This document shows positions 1 to 13,780 of a stretch of 64,000 nucleotides of DNA, piece by piece. The position numbers and the translations under genes were made by a program. How positions within the stretch are numbered: the first letter of the stretch is position 1; each line of letters opens with the position of its first letter. This stretch comes from Cymbidium sinense (lineage: Eukaryota > Streptophyta > Magnoliopsida > Asparagales > Orchidaceae): contig CM038216.1 of the NCBI GenBank assembly GCA_021442155.1, forward strand, positions 83,672,945 to 83,736,944, read 5' to 3'. Under the pieces are notes generated by a model that was given only the letters and a program-made list of their open reading frames with translations, did no database searches and had not been told where the DNA came from.

Positions 1-2304
1 TGACCTCTAAAATGTACTAATTATTATTTTTCCAATAATCAAATGGTACACTATCTAAAAGTAGAGGTCTATGAGTGGATTGTTCCTCTGGTAGTGAACC
101 CTTTTGGAAACCTTATGCCATAGTGAAAAGCTCTACTCTTGGATGTTAAGCCAATAAAAGAGCCATACCAATTGTGAGTCACTATAGCACCCAAGAGGGG
201 GGTGGGGTGGGGATGTTGAATTTGGCGATATTAAAAATTTTAAAAGTTAAATCTTAAATTTTAAGTTTTAGTAGAAAATTAATTTTTGATTTTATAATGA
301 CAAGATACAATTCAAGAAAAATAAAAGTATAGTAAAGTAAAGAGAGAATAGGCACATAATTTTATGTGGTTCACCAAACCCCAAAGCTTACATCCATGCC
401 TAGCCACCCCTAGTTAGGAATCCACTAAATGCAAAATAGCTTACAAATAGTACTCTCCTATTATGGTATAACCCCTACAACAATATGTACTCTTTACAAA
501 GGGTGAGTAACCCAAATATAAATTTTATAGCTTGAAATGAAAAATACAAAATAATAAATTTTGATAAAATATATCCCTCACAAATATACCAAGCTATCCA
601 ATTCAAAAGTGATCTAACTTATAAATGATCACTTTACAACTTAAAATTTGGCAAGATAAAATGTTCTCACTTAAATTGATAAGAAATAATAAAATAAATA
701 TCTTAAAGTGATCTTACTAAGATGTTTATGTTATTACAATTTGTAGACTAATATAAAATGATTTTAAAATAAATTCACAATATTATTTTGCACAAAATAA
801 ATTTCAAAAGAATAATTTATTTTATTTTAACCAAAAAAGATGCTTCAATTAATGCAAATGATCACAAAATACTTAAATAAAATTAGTATATGATAGATCT
901 AAGTAGGCTAGTAAGCTTTAATTAAAAGAGAGATCTAACAAGTATGAAAATAATTTCAGCACAATAAATTAATTTAAAATGCTTAAAATAAACTTCAAAA
1001 ATAGATTTAAGAATAAATGATCTTTCTGATAAGACTAATGAAGAAATCTTTCAAGAAACCAAAAGCAATTTGTAGGAAGATAAAAATTTCAACAAGTTGA
1101 AAAAAATCTACAAACTATCACAAGAGTTTTTCACAAAAAAATGATTGAAGAAACTTTGATGTGAAAAACTTTGACTTTGATGTCCAAAGTCTAATCCACC
1201 AAAAAGTATAAATTGGAAAGAATAAATAGATGGTGAAAATAGTATGAACAACTAAAAAAGGGATTAAGATCAAGAAAACAAACTCAAGTAATTTGAAAGA
1301 TTGCAATATTTGGAGAACACTTGGAAGGAAAATCTAGGAAATTTTCTTAGATTTTCTGGAGGGATTTTGAATTTGAATGAGGAATGCTTTCTTAAAGAGA
1401 ATAAGGGCTATTTATAAGAAATAAGATCATTTTGAATTATTTAAAAAAATATATTATTCTAACATCAATTTATCATATAATAATTTAATATTCAATAAAA
1501 ATATAATTTATTTTAAATAAATATTAAATTTAAACAACCAAAATTCATTATTCACATGGGCAAGTCAAAGATAATCAAATATGGCTCTTAGTATATTCAA
1601 AGCATATAGAATGCAATCATTATTAAAATCATCTAATGTTTGAAAAGTCATATTAAATTCAATTTTAATCAAACATGTAACCTATCAAATTAAAAAAAAA
1701 AAATCCAAGGAACTGAAGATGAAATCGATATAAATTCCTTGATTATAAAATGACTTTGGCTAAAATACCAAATTTCACATATTTTGTTAATTTTGAAAAA
1801 TGACATTTAAATATTATGATATAATTTATATATAATCATACATATGTTAGTTATCATATAACCTTAAATTTAAATTAAAACTTTTAATTATATAATATAT
1901 AAACTAATTAATAATCATAATTTATTTATCATTTATTATTTTGACAATTCAAATGCAAAAACATAAATGTTAATTGTTAATTAGATAGAGATTTATATAA
2001 ATTAATCTCATTATCATTATTTAAAATAAAAATAATATGTTAAGTTATGAGCAAATTGATTCATGTCAATGAACTCATATGAATTTTAAGATAGTTAAAA
2101 AAATGCATATAACCTAAAATATTGTTATCTTGAGATTCACATTATCCATTTTGATCAATCTTTCATTATTCTATTCTTGCAATTTCCTCAAACATATTAT
2201 AAGATATGTAATTAATTAATATATATAAAACACATAAAACATACATTAGAACATCCAAGCCTTTTATCATCAAAATTGATCGATTGAACATGAGGCTCAT
2301 TAAG
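1..2304. other. AT-rich non-telomeric left flank, no gene recognised
   Basis: No coding region, RNA gene or telomeric repeat is visible. The stretch at about 185-500 has a G-run (GGGGGGTGGGGTGGGG, near 196-213) followed by a segment reading TTTATGTGGTTCACCAAACC near 360-380. That arrangement resembles a dispersed repeat I associate with many plant genomes, but I cannot assign it to a class. From about 700 to 2,250 the sequence is very AT-rich with short ATTAATTA and TATAATA runs. The only long minus-strand frame (1,118-1,306) is hydrophobic, low in complexity and matches nothing I recognise. The flank ends abruptly inside a GRP fragment, with no telomeric repeat between them. Confidence 0.55.
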
Positions 2305-2668
2305 CCAACAGAGGTGGCTATCGAGTGGTGGTGGGGATCTAGAGGTGCTGGTGGATATGGAGGTGGTGGGTGGAGCTATGGAGGCGGAGGCGATAGACAC
2401 AAGAGGAGAGATAGATATGGATCACGCTATCGAGAGTAGTTCGATTTGAATTAGAAATTGAAGAACTACCGATCCAATCACACTTATGGAATTGTATCTT
2501 TATAGTAGAGATGATTCTAGTTATCTAGGGTTTTTGATTTGCTCTATGCGTGCTCATTTTTTATCTATGTCATCATGTGTGTCTTAGAAAACTTAATGTG
2601 CTACTTGGTTGATGAAATCGAAAAGAAGAAATATTGAATCTTAATTTGTTCTATGTTAGAAAAAAAAA
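2305..2668 (+). pseudogene. GRP retrocopy fragment 1 (left edge of the macrosatellite)
   Basis: This is a broken copy of the 3' part of a plant glycine-rich RNA-binding protein mRNA. It starts later than the other copies, inside the glycine-rich domain (GSRGAGGYGGGG is readable). Small deletions follow, then a stop near 2,438, the conserved 3' untranslated region (TGATTTGCTCTATGCGTGCT, then TACTTGGTTGATGAAATCGA), and an A-run at 2,660-2,668 that passes into ACTAAACCTAAA repeat. Its 5' side is joined to unique AT-rich DNA rather than telomeric repeat, unlike the internal copies. It therefore marks the left boundary of the amplified region. It is not expected to make protein. Confidence 0.8.
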
Positions 2669-5600
2669 CTAAACCTAAATAAAATAAAAACTTAAACCTA
2701 AAATAAACCTAAAAATAAATAAAAAATAAAACCTAAGCCCTAAATTAAAAAAACCTAAACCTAAAATAAACAAAATAAAATAAACATAAACATAAATTAA
2801 AATAAACTAAACAAAAATAAATAAAACTTAAACCTAAACCCTAAACTAAAAAATATAAACTAAACTAAAAATAAACCTAAACTTAAACTAAAACCTAAAA
2901 AAAACTAAAATAAATACCTAAAACCTAAACCTAAAAAAATAAAATAAAAACCTAAACATATACCTAAAAATAAAAAATAAAACCTTAACTTAGAGAATAA
3001 AATAAAAATAAAACTAAACTAAAAACTAAACATAAACCAAAACCTAAACCCAAAAAATAAACTAAAATAAAAAATCGAAACAAAAATAAATAAAACTAAA
3101 ATAAATAAACTAAATTAAATAAAAATATAAAATATAAAATAAAATAAATAAAAAAATAAACTAAATAAACCTAAACCTACCAGTTTACATAATATAAAAA
3201 GAAAACCCTTAAACACTAAACCCTAAACCGTAAACCTTAAATCCTAAACCATAAACCCTAAACCATAAACCTTACGAGTTTACTTAATTTAAAAAAAATA
3301 AAAATAAAAAATAAAAAAACCCCTAACCTTAAACCCTAAACGTACCTTAAATCTTAAACCCTAAAACCCTAAAGCCAAACCCCTAAAATGCTAAAAACCT
3401 AAACCTAAACTAAATAAAGCCTAAAAATAAAATAAATAAATAAAACATAAACCAAAATAAAATAATAAAAACAAATAAAATAAAAACCTAAAATAAAACC
3501 TAAACCTAAAAAGAAAATAAAATAAAAAAATGAAAACTCAATAAAAAATAAATAAATAAAACCCTAAAATAAACTAAATAATAAAATAAATAAAAAATAG
3601 AAAACCTAAATAAAATTAAAACTAAATGTGAAATAAAATTAAAATAAAATTATAACTAAATAAAAACCTAAACCAAAAAAACAAACTTAAAAATTAATAA
3701 AAAATTCAACCTAAACCCTAAACTAAAAAAAACATAAACATACAATAAACATAAACCTAAACTAAAATAAACTAAACTAAAATAAATAAAACCCAAACCT
3801 AAACAAAAAAGAAACAAAACCTAAACCCTAAACTAAATAAAATAAAACAAACTAAAAATAAACCTAAGCCTAAACTATAAAAAAAACCTTAAAATAAATC
3901 TAAAATAAAAACCTAAAACCTAAACCTAGAAAAATAAATTAAAACCTAAACCAAAACCGAAAAATATAAAATAAAACCTAAACTTAAAAAGTAAAATTAA
4001 AATAAAACTAAATAAAAAAATAAACACAAACTTAAATCTAAACCTAAAAAATAAACTAAAATTAAAAACCTATACTAAAATAAATAAACCTAAAATAAAT
4101 AAACTAAACTAAATAAAAATAAAAATAAACCTAAAACCCTAAACCCTAAAAAGAAACCCCTTAAATCCTAAACCCTAAACCCTAAACCCTAAAACTAACC
4201 CTAAACCCTAAACCTACAAATAATAAATATAAACCAATCATAAACCTAAAGCCTTAAACCCTAATCCCTAAACCCTAAACCCTAATCCCTAAACCCAAAC
4301 CCTGACCATAAACCTTAAACCTAAAAACCCTAAACCCTAAACCCTAAACTAACCTAAATCTAAACTAAACCTAAAAAATCTAAACCTAAACCTAAACTAT
4401 AAACTAAACCTAAACTCCTAAACTTAAACCCTAAAACTAAAACCCTAAAACTATAAACTCTAAACCTAAACTTTAAACCCTAAATCAACCTAAACCCTAA
4501 TCCTTAAACCTAAACCCTAACTAAACTCTAAACTATAAACCTAAACCTAAACTAATCCCTAAACTTAAACCCTAAATCCTAAACCTTAAATCCTAAACTT
4601 AAACCTAAACTAAACCCTAAATAAACCTAAACTAAACCTCTATAAAACTAAACCTAAAGTTTAAAACCTAAAGAAAGTTTAAACCCTAAACCCTAACCCT
4701 AAACCCTAAACACAAAAACCTTAAACCCTAAACCCTAAACCCAAACCCTAATCCCTAAAAACCTAAAAACCTAAAACAAAACTAAATGAAATCTAAAAAT
4801 AAAATAAATAAAAAAACCTAAACCTAAATAATATAACATATTAAAATAAAATAAAACCTAAACTAAACCTAATCCTAAACCTTAAAATAAAATACAATAA
4901 ACTAATAAAAACAAACTAAAATAAAATACATAAAAGCCTAGACTTACCTAAAAAAATAAAATAAACCTAAGAAGAAAAAAGCTAAATAAAATAAAAACTT
5001 AACATAAAGTAAAAATAAAATAAACTTAAAATAAAATAAATTAAAAACTAAATAACTAAACCTAAAAAATAAACCTTAAAATAAAACCAAAAAGTATATA
5101 AAAAATAGACCTAAACCCTGAACTAAAAAAAAAAAACCTAAATCAAAAATAAAAATAATATAAACCTAAATCGAAAGTAAAATAAACTAAACCAAAATAA
5201 ATAAAACCTAAACCTAAACTTAAACCTAAACCTCAACATAAACCTAAACTAAATAAAATAAAATAAAATAATTTAACAAATAAACTAAATAAACCCAAAC
5301 CTACTAGTTTACTTAATTTAAATAAATAAATAAAACCCTAAACCCTAAATTCTAAACCCTAAACCTACAACCCTAAAACCCTAAACCCAAAACCCTCAAA
5401 ATGTTAATAGCTTAAACCTAAACTAAATGAAACCAAAATGAAAAAAAAAATGTAAAGAAAACCTAAACCTAAACCTAAACCTAAACCTAAACCTAAAGAA
5501 AATAAAATAAAAAACAAAAACTAAACAAAAATAAAATAAATAAACCCCTAAACTAAACTAATATAATAAAATAACAAAAAATAGAAAACCTAAATAAAAT

Positions 5601-7561
5601 AAAAGCTAAATTAAATAAAAAAATAAAATAAACCTAAAAGAAAAATAATAATAATAATTAATTGAAAACCTAAACCCAAAAAATAAACTAAAAATAAAAG
5701 CTAAAAAATAAATAAAAAAATAAAACTTAAATGCTAAACTAAAAAAAACATTAACCTAAAATAAATAAAATAAAATAAACCTATGCATAAACTAAAATAA
5801 ACTAAACAAGAATAAACTAAATAAAATAAACTAAACTAAAAATAAACCTAAACCTAAACTAAAAAATAAAACCTAAAAATAAACCTAAAATAAAAACCTA
5901 AAACCTAAATTTAAAAAAATAAAATAAAAACCTAAACCTAAACAAAAAAAAATTAAACCTAAACATAAAAAATAATAAAAATAAAACTAAACTAAAAAAA
6001 TAAGCGTAAACCTACTTCACATAATCCTAAAACATAAACTAAAATAAAAAACCTAAACTAAATAAATAAACCTAAAATAAATAAACTAAACTAAATAAAA
6101 AAATAAACCTAAATAAAAATAAAAAATAAAATTTGCCAAACTAAATAAAAAAATAAACTAAATAAATTAAATAAACCAAAATCTATCGGTTTACATAATT
6201 TAAAAAAAAAACCCTAAACTTAGTCTTATACCCTAAACGATAAACCCTAAGCCCTAAATCTAACCCTAAACCCTAAATCATAACCCTACAACCCTAAACC
6301 CTAAAAACTAAAAGCCCTTAAACCCTAAACCCTAACCCTAACCCTAAACTATAAACCCTAAACCCTAAACCCTAAACTATAAAATAACCCCAACCCCTTA
6401 AGCCTAAACCCTAAACCTTAAACCCTAAACCATAAGCTAACCCTAAACCCTAAGCTAACCTTAAACCCTAAACCCTAAACCCTAAACCATAAGTCCTAAA
6501 AACCCTAAACCCTAAAGCCTAAACACTAAACCCTAAACCCTAAACTATAAACCCTAACCCTAAACCTTAAACCCTAAAACCTAACCCTAAACCTTAAAAA
6601 CCTAAAAACCTAAACCTAAATTAAATGAACCTAAAAATAAAATAAATAAATAACATAAACCTAAATAAAAAAATAAAATAAAATAAAATAAAAACCTAAA
6701 CTAAAACCAAAACCTAAACCTAAAAATAAAATAAATAAAAAATTAAAAATAAAATAAAATAAAGTAAATAAAAACTTAAATTAAACTAAACAATAGAATA
6801 AACCTAAGAATAAAAAACCTAAATGAAATAAAAACTAAACAGAAAATAAAAATAAAATAAATAAAAACCTAAACCCTAAAAAATAAACCTAAAAAAAATA
6901 TAAAACTTAAACCCTAAACTAAAAAAACCTAAATCTAAAATAAAAATAAAATAAACAAAATAAAATAAACTTAAAGATCAACTAAAATATACTAAACTAA
7001 AATAAATAAAACCTAAACCTAAACCTAAAATAAACTAAACCTAAACCTCAACAAAACAAAATAAAATAAAATAAACTAAAAATAGTCCTAAACCAAAACT
7101 AAAAAAATAAAACCTAAAATAAACATAAAATAAAAGCCTAAAACTTAAACACAAAAAAATAAAATAAAAACCTAAACCTAAACCTAAAATTAAAAAATAA
7201 AACCTAAACCTAAAAAATAAAATAAAATAAAACTAAACTAAAAAATAAACTTAAACCTAAAAAATAAACTAAAATAAAAAACTTAAACTAAAATAAATAA
7301 ACCTAAAATAAAATAAAAAATAAAACCTAAACCCTAAACTAAAAAAAAAACTAAACTTAAAATAAACAAAATAAAATAAACCTTAACCTAAACTAAAATA
7401 AACTAAACTAAAATAGATAAAACCTTAAACCTTAAACCCAAACCCTAAACCATAAACCTGAAACCCCAAGCCCTAAACTTAAACCTAAAGTAACTAAATA
7501 AATTATAAATTAAACCTAAACCCTAAAACCTAATAAACCTAAACCAAAAGAAAAATCCTAA
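2669..7561 (+). repeat. Degenerate telomeric macrosatellite, CCCTAAA strand
   Basis: The array contains CCTAAA, ACTAAA and AATAAA variants with islands of near-canonical CCCTAAA at roughly 3,185-3,420, 4,130-4,330, 4,680-4,760, 5,310-5,410 and 6,190-6,600. The plus strand is nearly free of G, the strand asymmetry expected of the C-rich telomeric strand. Islands are often preceded by the punctuation motif (GTTTACTTAATTT or GTTTACATAATTT plus an A-run; seen near 3,270, 5,310 and 6,190). Just before the next GRP copy, at 7,487-7,560, there is a distinctive leader (AAAGTAACTAAATAAATT) that recurs before the other copies. Confidence 0.9.
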
Positions 7562-8020
7562 GAATGGATAGAACCTTGACAGCAAGAACATCACCATCAA
7601 CCAGGCTCAGTCTAGATCTAGCTGTGGAGGAAAAGTCAGAGACAACAGTTATCATAGTTGTGGATGGGGGATCTGGGGGTGTTGGTGAACATGGAGGTGG
7701 TGTGGCAGGGTTATGGTGGAGGGAGGGAGCCATGGAGGCGTGGTGGAGGCAGGGGAGATGGGATATGATGGCTGGATCCCTACTGAGAGGCCAAAATGTC
7801 TTGATGGGAACTAGAGAAATTGAAGAACGTGATCGGACTGCCTTATAAAAGCTTTACAAGAGAGATGGTTCTAGTTATCTAGGGTTTTGGATTTGCTCTA
7901 TGCATGCTCATTTTTTAACTATGTTGTCACTTGTGTCTTAGAAAACTTGGTGTGTTACTTGGTTGATGAAATCGAAAAGAAGAAATGTTGAATCTAAATT
8001 TGTTTTTTGTTAGAAAAAAA
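7562..8020 (+). pseudogene. GRP retrocopy fragment 2
   Basis: This copy begins at the same 5' point as most others, within the RNA-recognition motif (family reading NGQNLDGRNITVN). Here the NGQ glutamine codon is TAG. The later glutamine is intact (CAG in INQAQSRS), whereas most copies carry TAG at that position. A frameshift in the glycine-rich part destroys the reading frame. The open frame at 7,564-7,848 is an out-of-frame reading of the same DNA. The 3' untranslated region and a short A-run (8,013-8,020) run into AAACCCTAAACCC. Confidence 0.85.
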
Positions 8021-8587
8021 CAAAAAACCCTAAACCCTAAAATAAAACCTGAACCCAAAACCTAAAATATAAACCTTAAACCCTAAACCCTAAACCCTAA
8101 AACCCTAAACCCTAAACCCTAAACCCTAAAACCTAAACCATAAACCCTAAATCCTAAAACCTAACCCTAAACCATAAACAAGAAACCTAAGCCAAAATAA
8201 ATAAAAATAAACTAAAAATAATAAATAAACTAAACTTATCGTTTACTTAATTTAAAAAAAACCTTAAACCCTAAATAAACCCTAAACCCTAAACCCTAAA
8301 CCCTAAAGCTATAACCTTAAAACCTAAACCATACACCCTAAAAAACATTAAACCCTAAACCCTAAACCCTAACCGTAAACCTTAAACTTTAAAAGCATAA
8401 ACCCTAAAATCCTAAACCCTAAAACCTAAACCTTAAACCCTAAACCCTAAACTGTAACCCTAAACCATAAACCTTCAATGCCAAACCCTAAACCTAAACC
8501 CTATGGCTTAACCTAAAGTAACTAAATAAATAAAAAAATAAACCAAATTTGGATAACCTAATAACACTAAACCTAAACCTAAACCCT
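8021..8587 (+). repeat. Telomeric repeat between GRP copies 2 and 3
   Basis: CCCTAAA-rich repeat with good canonical runs (8,075-8,130, 8,275-8,310, 8,355-8,375). The punctuation motif is near 8,240 (TCGTTTACTTAATTT plus an A-run), and the AAAGTAACTAAATAAAT leader lies at 8,513-8,530 just before the next GRP copy. Confidence 0.9.
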
Positions 8588-9046
8588 ATGGATGGCAGAA
8601 CCATAATGGTAGGAACATCGCCGTCAACTAGGCTCAGTCTATATCTGGTGGTGGAGGCGAAGGCAAAGCGTTAAAAATAGTGGGGATCTGGAGATGCGGT
8701 AAATGGAGTATGGTTATAAAGGGGAGGAGGAGGACTGAGGTTATAGCCATGGTGGCAAAGGGAGAGATTGGGATATGATGGTGCATCCCGTAACTCAAGA
8801 GATTGAGGTGGTTCTGATGGGAACTGAAGAAATTGAAGAACTGCCAATCCAATCTGCTGCTTATGGAATATGTTTTTACAATTGGGATGGTCTAGTTATT
8901 GAGGGCTTTGGATTTGCTGTATGCATGATCATTTTTAATCTATATCGTCACTTGTGTCTTAGAAAACTTGGTGTGTTACTTGGTTGATGAAATCAAAAAA
9001 AAATGAAATGTTGAATCTAAATTTGTGATTTGTTAAAGAAAAAACT
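8588..9046 (+). pseudogene. GRP retrocopy fragment 3
   Basis: The 5' part reads WQNHNGRNIAVN, then a TAG at the position that is CAG in copies 2, 8 and 10, then AQS and a short GGGG stretch. Deletions and frameshifts have removed most of the glycine-rich domain. The 3' untranslated block (TTGGTGTGTTACTTGGTTGA) and a tail of A-rich sequence are intact, followed by AAACCCTAAACCCTAAACT. The two frames that can be read here on either strand are shadows of this pseudogene. Confidence 0.85.
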
Positions 9047-12000
9047 GAAAACCCTAAACCCTAAACTAAAACCTGAGACCTAAACCTAAAACCTAAACCC
9101 TAAACCCTGAACCCTAAATCCTGAACCCTAAACCCTATACCCTAAATGCTAAACTAACCCTAAACTCTAAAAAGCTAAAAACCTAAACCCAAACTAAATA
9201 AAACCTAAAAATAAAATAAATAAAAAAACCTTAACCAAAATAAAATAAAATAAAAACATAAACTAAAACCTAAACCTAATCCTAAACCTAAAAGAGAATT
9301 AAATAAAAAAAACTAAACTAAAATAAAATAAATAAATGCCTAAACTAAACTAAAAATATAAAAAACCTAAATAAAATAAAACTAAACCTAAAATAAAAAT
9401 AAAATAAATCGAAAATAAAATAAAATAAAATAACATAAAAACTTAGAAAAACTAAACCTAAAAAAGAAACCAATAAATAAAACATAAAAATAAATAAAAA
9501 AAACTTACACCCTAAACTAAAAAAACATAACATAAATAAAAATAAATAAACCTAGACCTAAACCAAAATAAACTAAACTAAAATAAATAAAACCTAACCC
9601 TAAACTTAAAATAAATTAAACCTAAACCTAATAATAAACTAAATAAATTAAAATAAACTAAAAATAAGCTTAAACATAAACTAAAAAATAAAACCTAAAA
9701 ATAAACCTACAATAAAAACCTTAAACCCAAAAAAATAAAATAAAAACCTAAACTTAAACTTAAAAATAAAAAATAAAACCTAAACCTAAAAAATGAAATA
9801 AAAATAAAACTAAACTAAAAAAGGCCTAAACCTAAACCTAAACCTAAAAAATAAACTAAAATAAAAAACCTAAACTAAAATAAATAAACTTAAAATAAAT
9901 AAATTAAAATAAAAATAATCCTAAATAAAAATAAAAAATAAAATAAACTAAAATAAATAAAAATAAATAAACTAAATATACTAAATAAACATAAACCTAC
10001 CGAGTATACTTAATTTAAAAATAAATAAATAAAATAAGTAAATAAATAAATGACCCCTAAGCCTAAACCCTAAAACCCCTAACTGTGCAACCCGAAACCC
10101 TAAACTGTAAACCCTAAAACCCTAAACCCTAAACCTTTAACCCTAAATAAACCTAAACCCTAAACCCTAAAACCCTAAAATCTACAACCCTAAACCCTAA
10201 ACACTAAACCCCAAACCCTAAACCCTAAACCCAAAACCCAAAACCTTAAACCCTAAATCTAAAAACTTCAAAACCTAAACTTGAACTAAATAAAACCTAA
10301 AAGTAAAATAAATAAAAAACCTAAACCTAAACCTAAAAATAAAATATAATAAAAACTAAACTAAAAAAAAATAAACCTAAAAATAAAAAACTTAAATAAA
10401 ATAAAAACTAAATTGAAAATAAAAACAAAATAAAAAATAAATAAAATAAAAACCTAATCCTAAAAAATAAACCTAAAAAGAATGTAAAAATAAATAAAAA
10501 ATAAAACCTAAACTCTAAACTAAAGAAAAAACCTAAACTAAGAATAAATAAAATAAAATAAACCTAAACCAAACTAAAATAAAATAAAGTAAAATAAATA
10601 AAACCTAAATCTAAACCTAAAATATAGTAATCCTAAACCCTAAACTAAATAAAAAAATAAATTAAAAATAAACCAAAACCTAAGGTAAACAAATTAAACC
10701 TAAAAATAAAGCTAAAATAAAAGCCTAAAACCTAATCCTAAAAAAATAAAATAAAAACCTAAACCTAAACCTAAAAGTAAAAAATTAAACCTAAACAGAA
10801 AAAATAAAATAACAATAAAACTAAACTGAAAAATGAACATAAACTTAAACCTAAACTAGAAAAGCAAACTAAAAAAAAACCTAAACTAAAATAAATTAAC
10901 TGAGAATAAATAAACTAAACTAAATAAAAATAAAAAATAAGCTTAAATAAAAATAAAAAATAAAAATAAATTAAAATAAAGAAAAAATAAACTAAAATAA
11001 ACTAAATACACCTAAACCTACCAATTAACTTAATTTTTAAAAAAGAAAAAAAAACTAAACCTTAAACCCTAAACCCTAAACACTACAACTAACCCTAAAC
11101 CCTAAACCCTAAACCTACAACCCTAAACCCTAAACCTAAAACCATAACCCTAACCTTAAGCTCTAAACCCTAAACCCTAAACCCTAAATCCCTAAACCCT
11201 AAACTCATAACTAACCCTAACCCCTAAACCATAAAAACCCTAAACCCTAATGCCTAAACCCTAAACCCTAATTCCTAATCCCTAAACCCTAAGCTAACCT
11301 AAAACCCTAAACCCTAAAGTCTAAACACTAAACCCTAAACCCTAAACCCTAAACCCTAAACCCTAATCCTTAACCCTAAATCCTAAACATATATCCTATA
11401 AGCTTAAATCCTAAAACCATAGACCCTAACCCTAAACCCTAACCTAAACCCTAAACAATAAACCAAAAAATAAAACCTAAAAATAAATAAAAAATAAAAG
11501 TAAACCCTAAACTAAAACAACCTAAACCTAAAATAAAAAGAAAATTAACCTAAACCTACACTAAAATAAACTAAACTAAAATGAATAAAACTTAAACCTA
11601 AACCTAAAATAAACTAAACCTAAACCCTAAACTAAATAAAATAAAATAAACAAAAAATAACTTAAACCTAAACTAAAAAAAAGAAAACCTAAAAATAATC
11701 CTAAAATAAAAACATAGCACTTAAATAATAATAAAAAATAAAAAATAAAACTTAAACCTAAAAAATATAAAACTAAACTAAAAAATAAACATAAATCTAA
11801 ACCTAAACATAAAAAAATAAATTAAAAAAAATCTAAACTACAAGAAATAAACCTAAAGTAGATAAACTAAATTAAAAAAATAAAAATAAAATAAACTAAA
11901 ATAAATAAAAAATATGCTAAATAACCTAAATAAACCTAAACCTACCGATTTACTTAATTTTTTTTAAAAAAACCCTAAACCATAAACTAACCCTAAACCC

Positions 12001-12532
12001 TACACTATAAACCCTAAACACTAAACCCTAAACCTTAAACCCTAAACCCAAACCATAACCATAAAATGTAAACCCTAAACCCTAACCCTAACCATAAAAT
12101 GTAAACCCTAAACCCTAAAACCCTAAAGCCTAAAATTTAAACTAACGCTAAACCCTAAACCCTAAACCCTAAAAACCTTAAACCCTAAAGCCTAAAGCCT
12201 AAACTCTAAAATAACCCTAAACCCTAAGCTAACCCTAAACCCTAAATACTAAACCCTAAAAGCTAAACCCTAAAAATCCTAAATCCTAAAGCCTAAACAC
12301 TAAACCCTAAACCTTAAACCCTTAACCCTAAAAAGCCCTGAACCCTAAACTTTAATCCTTAACCCCAAACCCTATACCCAAAAAGCTTAAACCTAAAACC
12401 CTAAATCCTAAACATTAAACCCTAAACTTACCCTAAAACCAAAACCCTAAACTCCAAAACCTAAACCTAATCCTAAAGTTACTGATTAAATTTAAAAAAT
12501 GTAAACCCTAAAACCTAATAAACCTAAACACT
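9047..12532 (+). repeat. Degenerate telomeric macrosatellite, CCCTAAA strand
   Basis: Repeat with three or more higher-order units. AATAAA-rich blocks lie at about 9,180-10,000, 10,270-11,030 and 11,460-11,940. Each ends in the punctuation motif (near 9,995, 11,025 and 11,945) and is followed by a CCCTAAA-rich island (10,060-10,260, 11,060-11,460 and 11,970-12,470). The order of sub-motifs in the AATAAA blocks is similar from block to block. A minus-strand frame at 9,345-9,533 only reads through this repeat. Confidence 0.88.
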
Positions 12533-12992
12533 AAGAATGGGCAACCTCGACGGGAACATCACCATCAACTGCTCCTAGATCGGCATTGGAGGCAAGAGGA
12601 ATATCACAAGTGGTGGTGGGGATCTAGAGGTGTTGAAATTGATGTGTGATTGGAGCAAGGGTGGTTATGGAGGCCGAGGAGCGATGGAGGTTACTGCCCA
12701 TGGCCTGGGAGATCGGGATATGATGGTGGATCCTGCCACTTGAGAGGCCAGCGTGGTTCTGATGGGAACTAAGGAAATTGAAGAATGGTCGATCTGATCT
12801 GCTATTTATTGAACTGTGTCTTTATAGTAGAGATAGTTCTAGTAATATATGGTTTTTAATTTGCTCTATGCATGCTCATTTTACATTTATTTTATTGCTT
12901 GTGTCTTAGAAAACTTTGTGTGTTACTTCATTGATGAAATCAAAAAGAAGAAATGTTGAATCTTAATTTGTTCTCTGTTAAAATAGAAAACT
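12533..12992 (+). pseudogene. GRP retrocopy fragment 4
   Basis: It starts at the common 5' point (AATGGGCA), with a deletion in the following codons and further deletions in the RSGGGG region. The C-terminal part (region equivalent to YDGGSRYSRGQGG) is only partly readable. The 3' untranslated region is well preserved. The tail is interrupted (TTAAAATAGAAAAC) and leads into the shared 3' flank ACTAAAACTTGAACCC. It has no open reading frame of note. Confidence 0.82.
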
Positions 12993-13780
12993 AATAACAA
13001 AAAACCTTGGACTAAAACTTGAACCCTAAACCTAAAATTTAAACCCTAAACCCTAAACCCTAAAAACTCTAAACCCTAGAACCTAAACCCTAAACCCTAA
13101 ACCCTAAACCCTAAATCCCTAAACCCTAAACCTTAAACCCTAAAACCAAAACCCTAAACCATATAACCTACAGCTAAACAAAATAAAATAAACCTAAACC
13201 TAAACTAAAATAAATAAAACCTAAAGCTAAAATATACTAAACCTAAACCTAAATTGAAAAAATTAAACCTAAAAATTAACCTAAAATAAAAACCTAATAC
13301 CTAAACATAAACAAATAAAATAAAAATCTAAACATAAACCTAAAAATAAAAAAAAAATATAAACCTATAAAATAAACTAAAAATAAAACTAAACTAAAAA
13401 TTGAACAAAAACCTAAACCTAAACCTAAAAAATAAACTAAAATGAAATACCTAAACTAAAATAAATAAACCTAAAATAAATAAACTAAACTAAATAAAAA
13501 ATAAACTTAAATATAAAAAGAATAAAATAATAAATAAACATAAACCTACCTGTTTACTTAATTTAAAAAAAACCCTAAACCCTAAATTATAAACCCTAAA
13601 CCCTAAACCCTAAACCCTAAAACTAACCCTAAACCCTAAATGCTAAACCCTAAAACTAACCCTAAACCCTAAACCCTAAAAAACCCTAAATCCCAAACCC
13701 TAAACCCAAAACCCTAAATAATGAAAAAAATTAAAATAAACCTAAAAAAATCATAAATGCTAAACCCTAAACCCTAAACC
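12993..13780 (+). repeat. Telomeric repeat downstream of GRP copy 4
   Basis: CCCTAAA islands lie at 13,035-13,160 and 13,565-13,720, separated by an AATAAA-rich block that ends in the punctuation motif near 13,545 (ACCTGTTTACTTAATTT plus an A-run). Confidence 0.88.

Noticed and set aside
196..213. G-quadruplex in the left flank
   Set aside because: Only three separated G-runs are present, short of the usual four.
7564..7848. Open frame of 94 residues, and similar valine-rich frames at 23,574, 25,986, 33,680, 37,216 and 47,533
   Set aside because: They are +1 readings of the GRP glycine codons (GGTGGTGGT read as GTG GTG). The family frame gives NITVN and glycine-rich sequence, broken by stops.
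9345..9533. Phe/Leu-rich open frame on the minus strand, and the similar one at 55,845-56,054
   Set aside because: Translation of TTTATTTTAGG repeat; appears wherever stop codons happen to be sparse.
3170..13560. CRISPR-like array from the regularly recurring motif
   Set aside because: Spacing is irregular (0.1-2 kb), spacers are telomeric repeat, there are no cas genes, and the sequence is plant nuclear.
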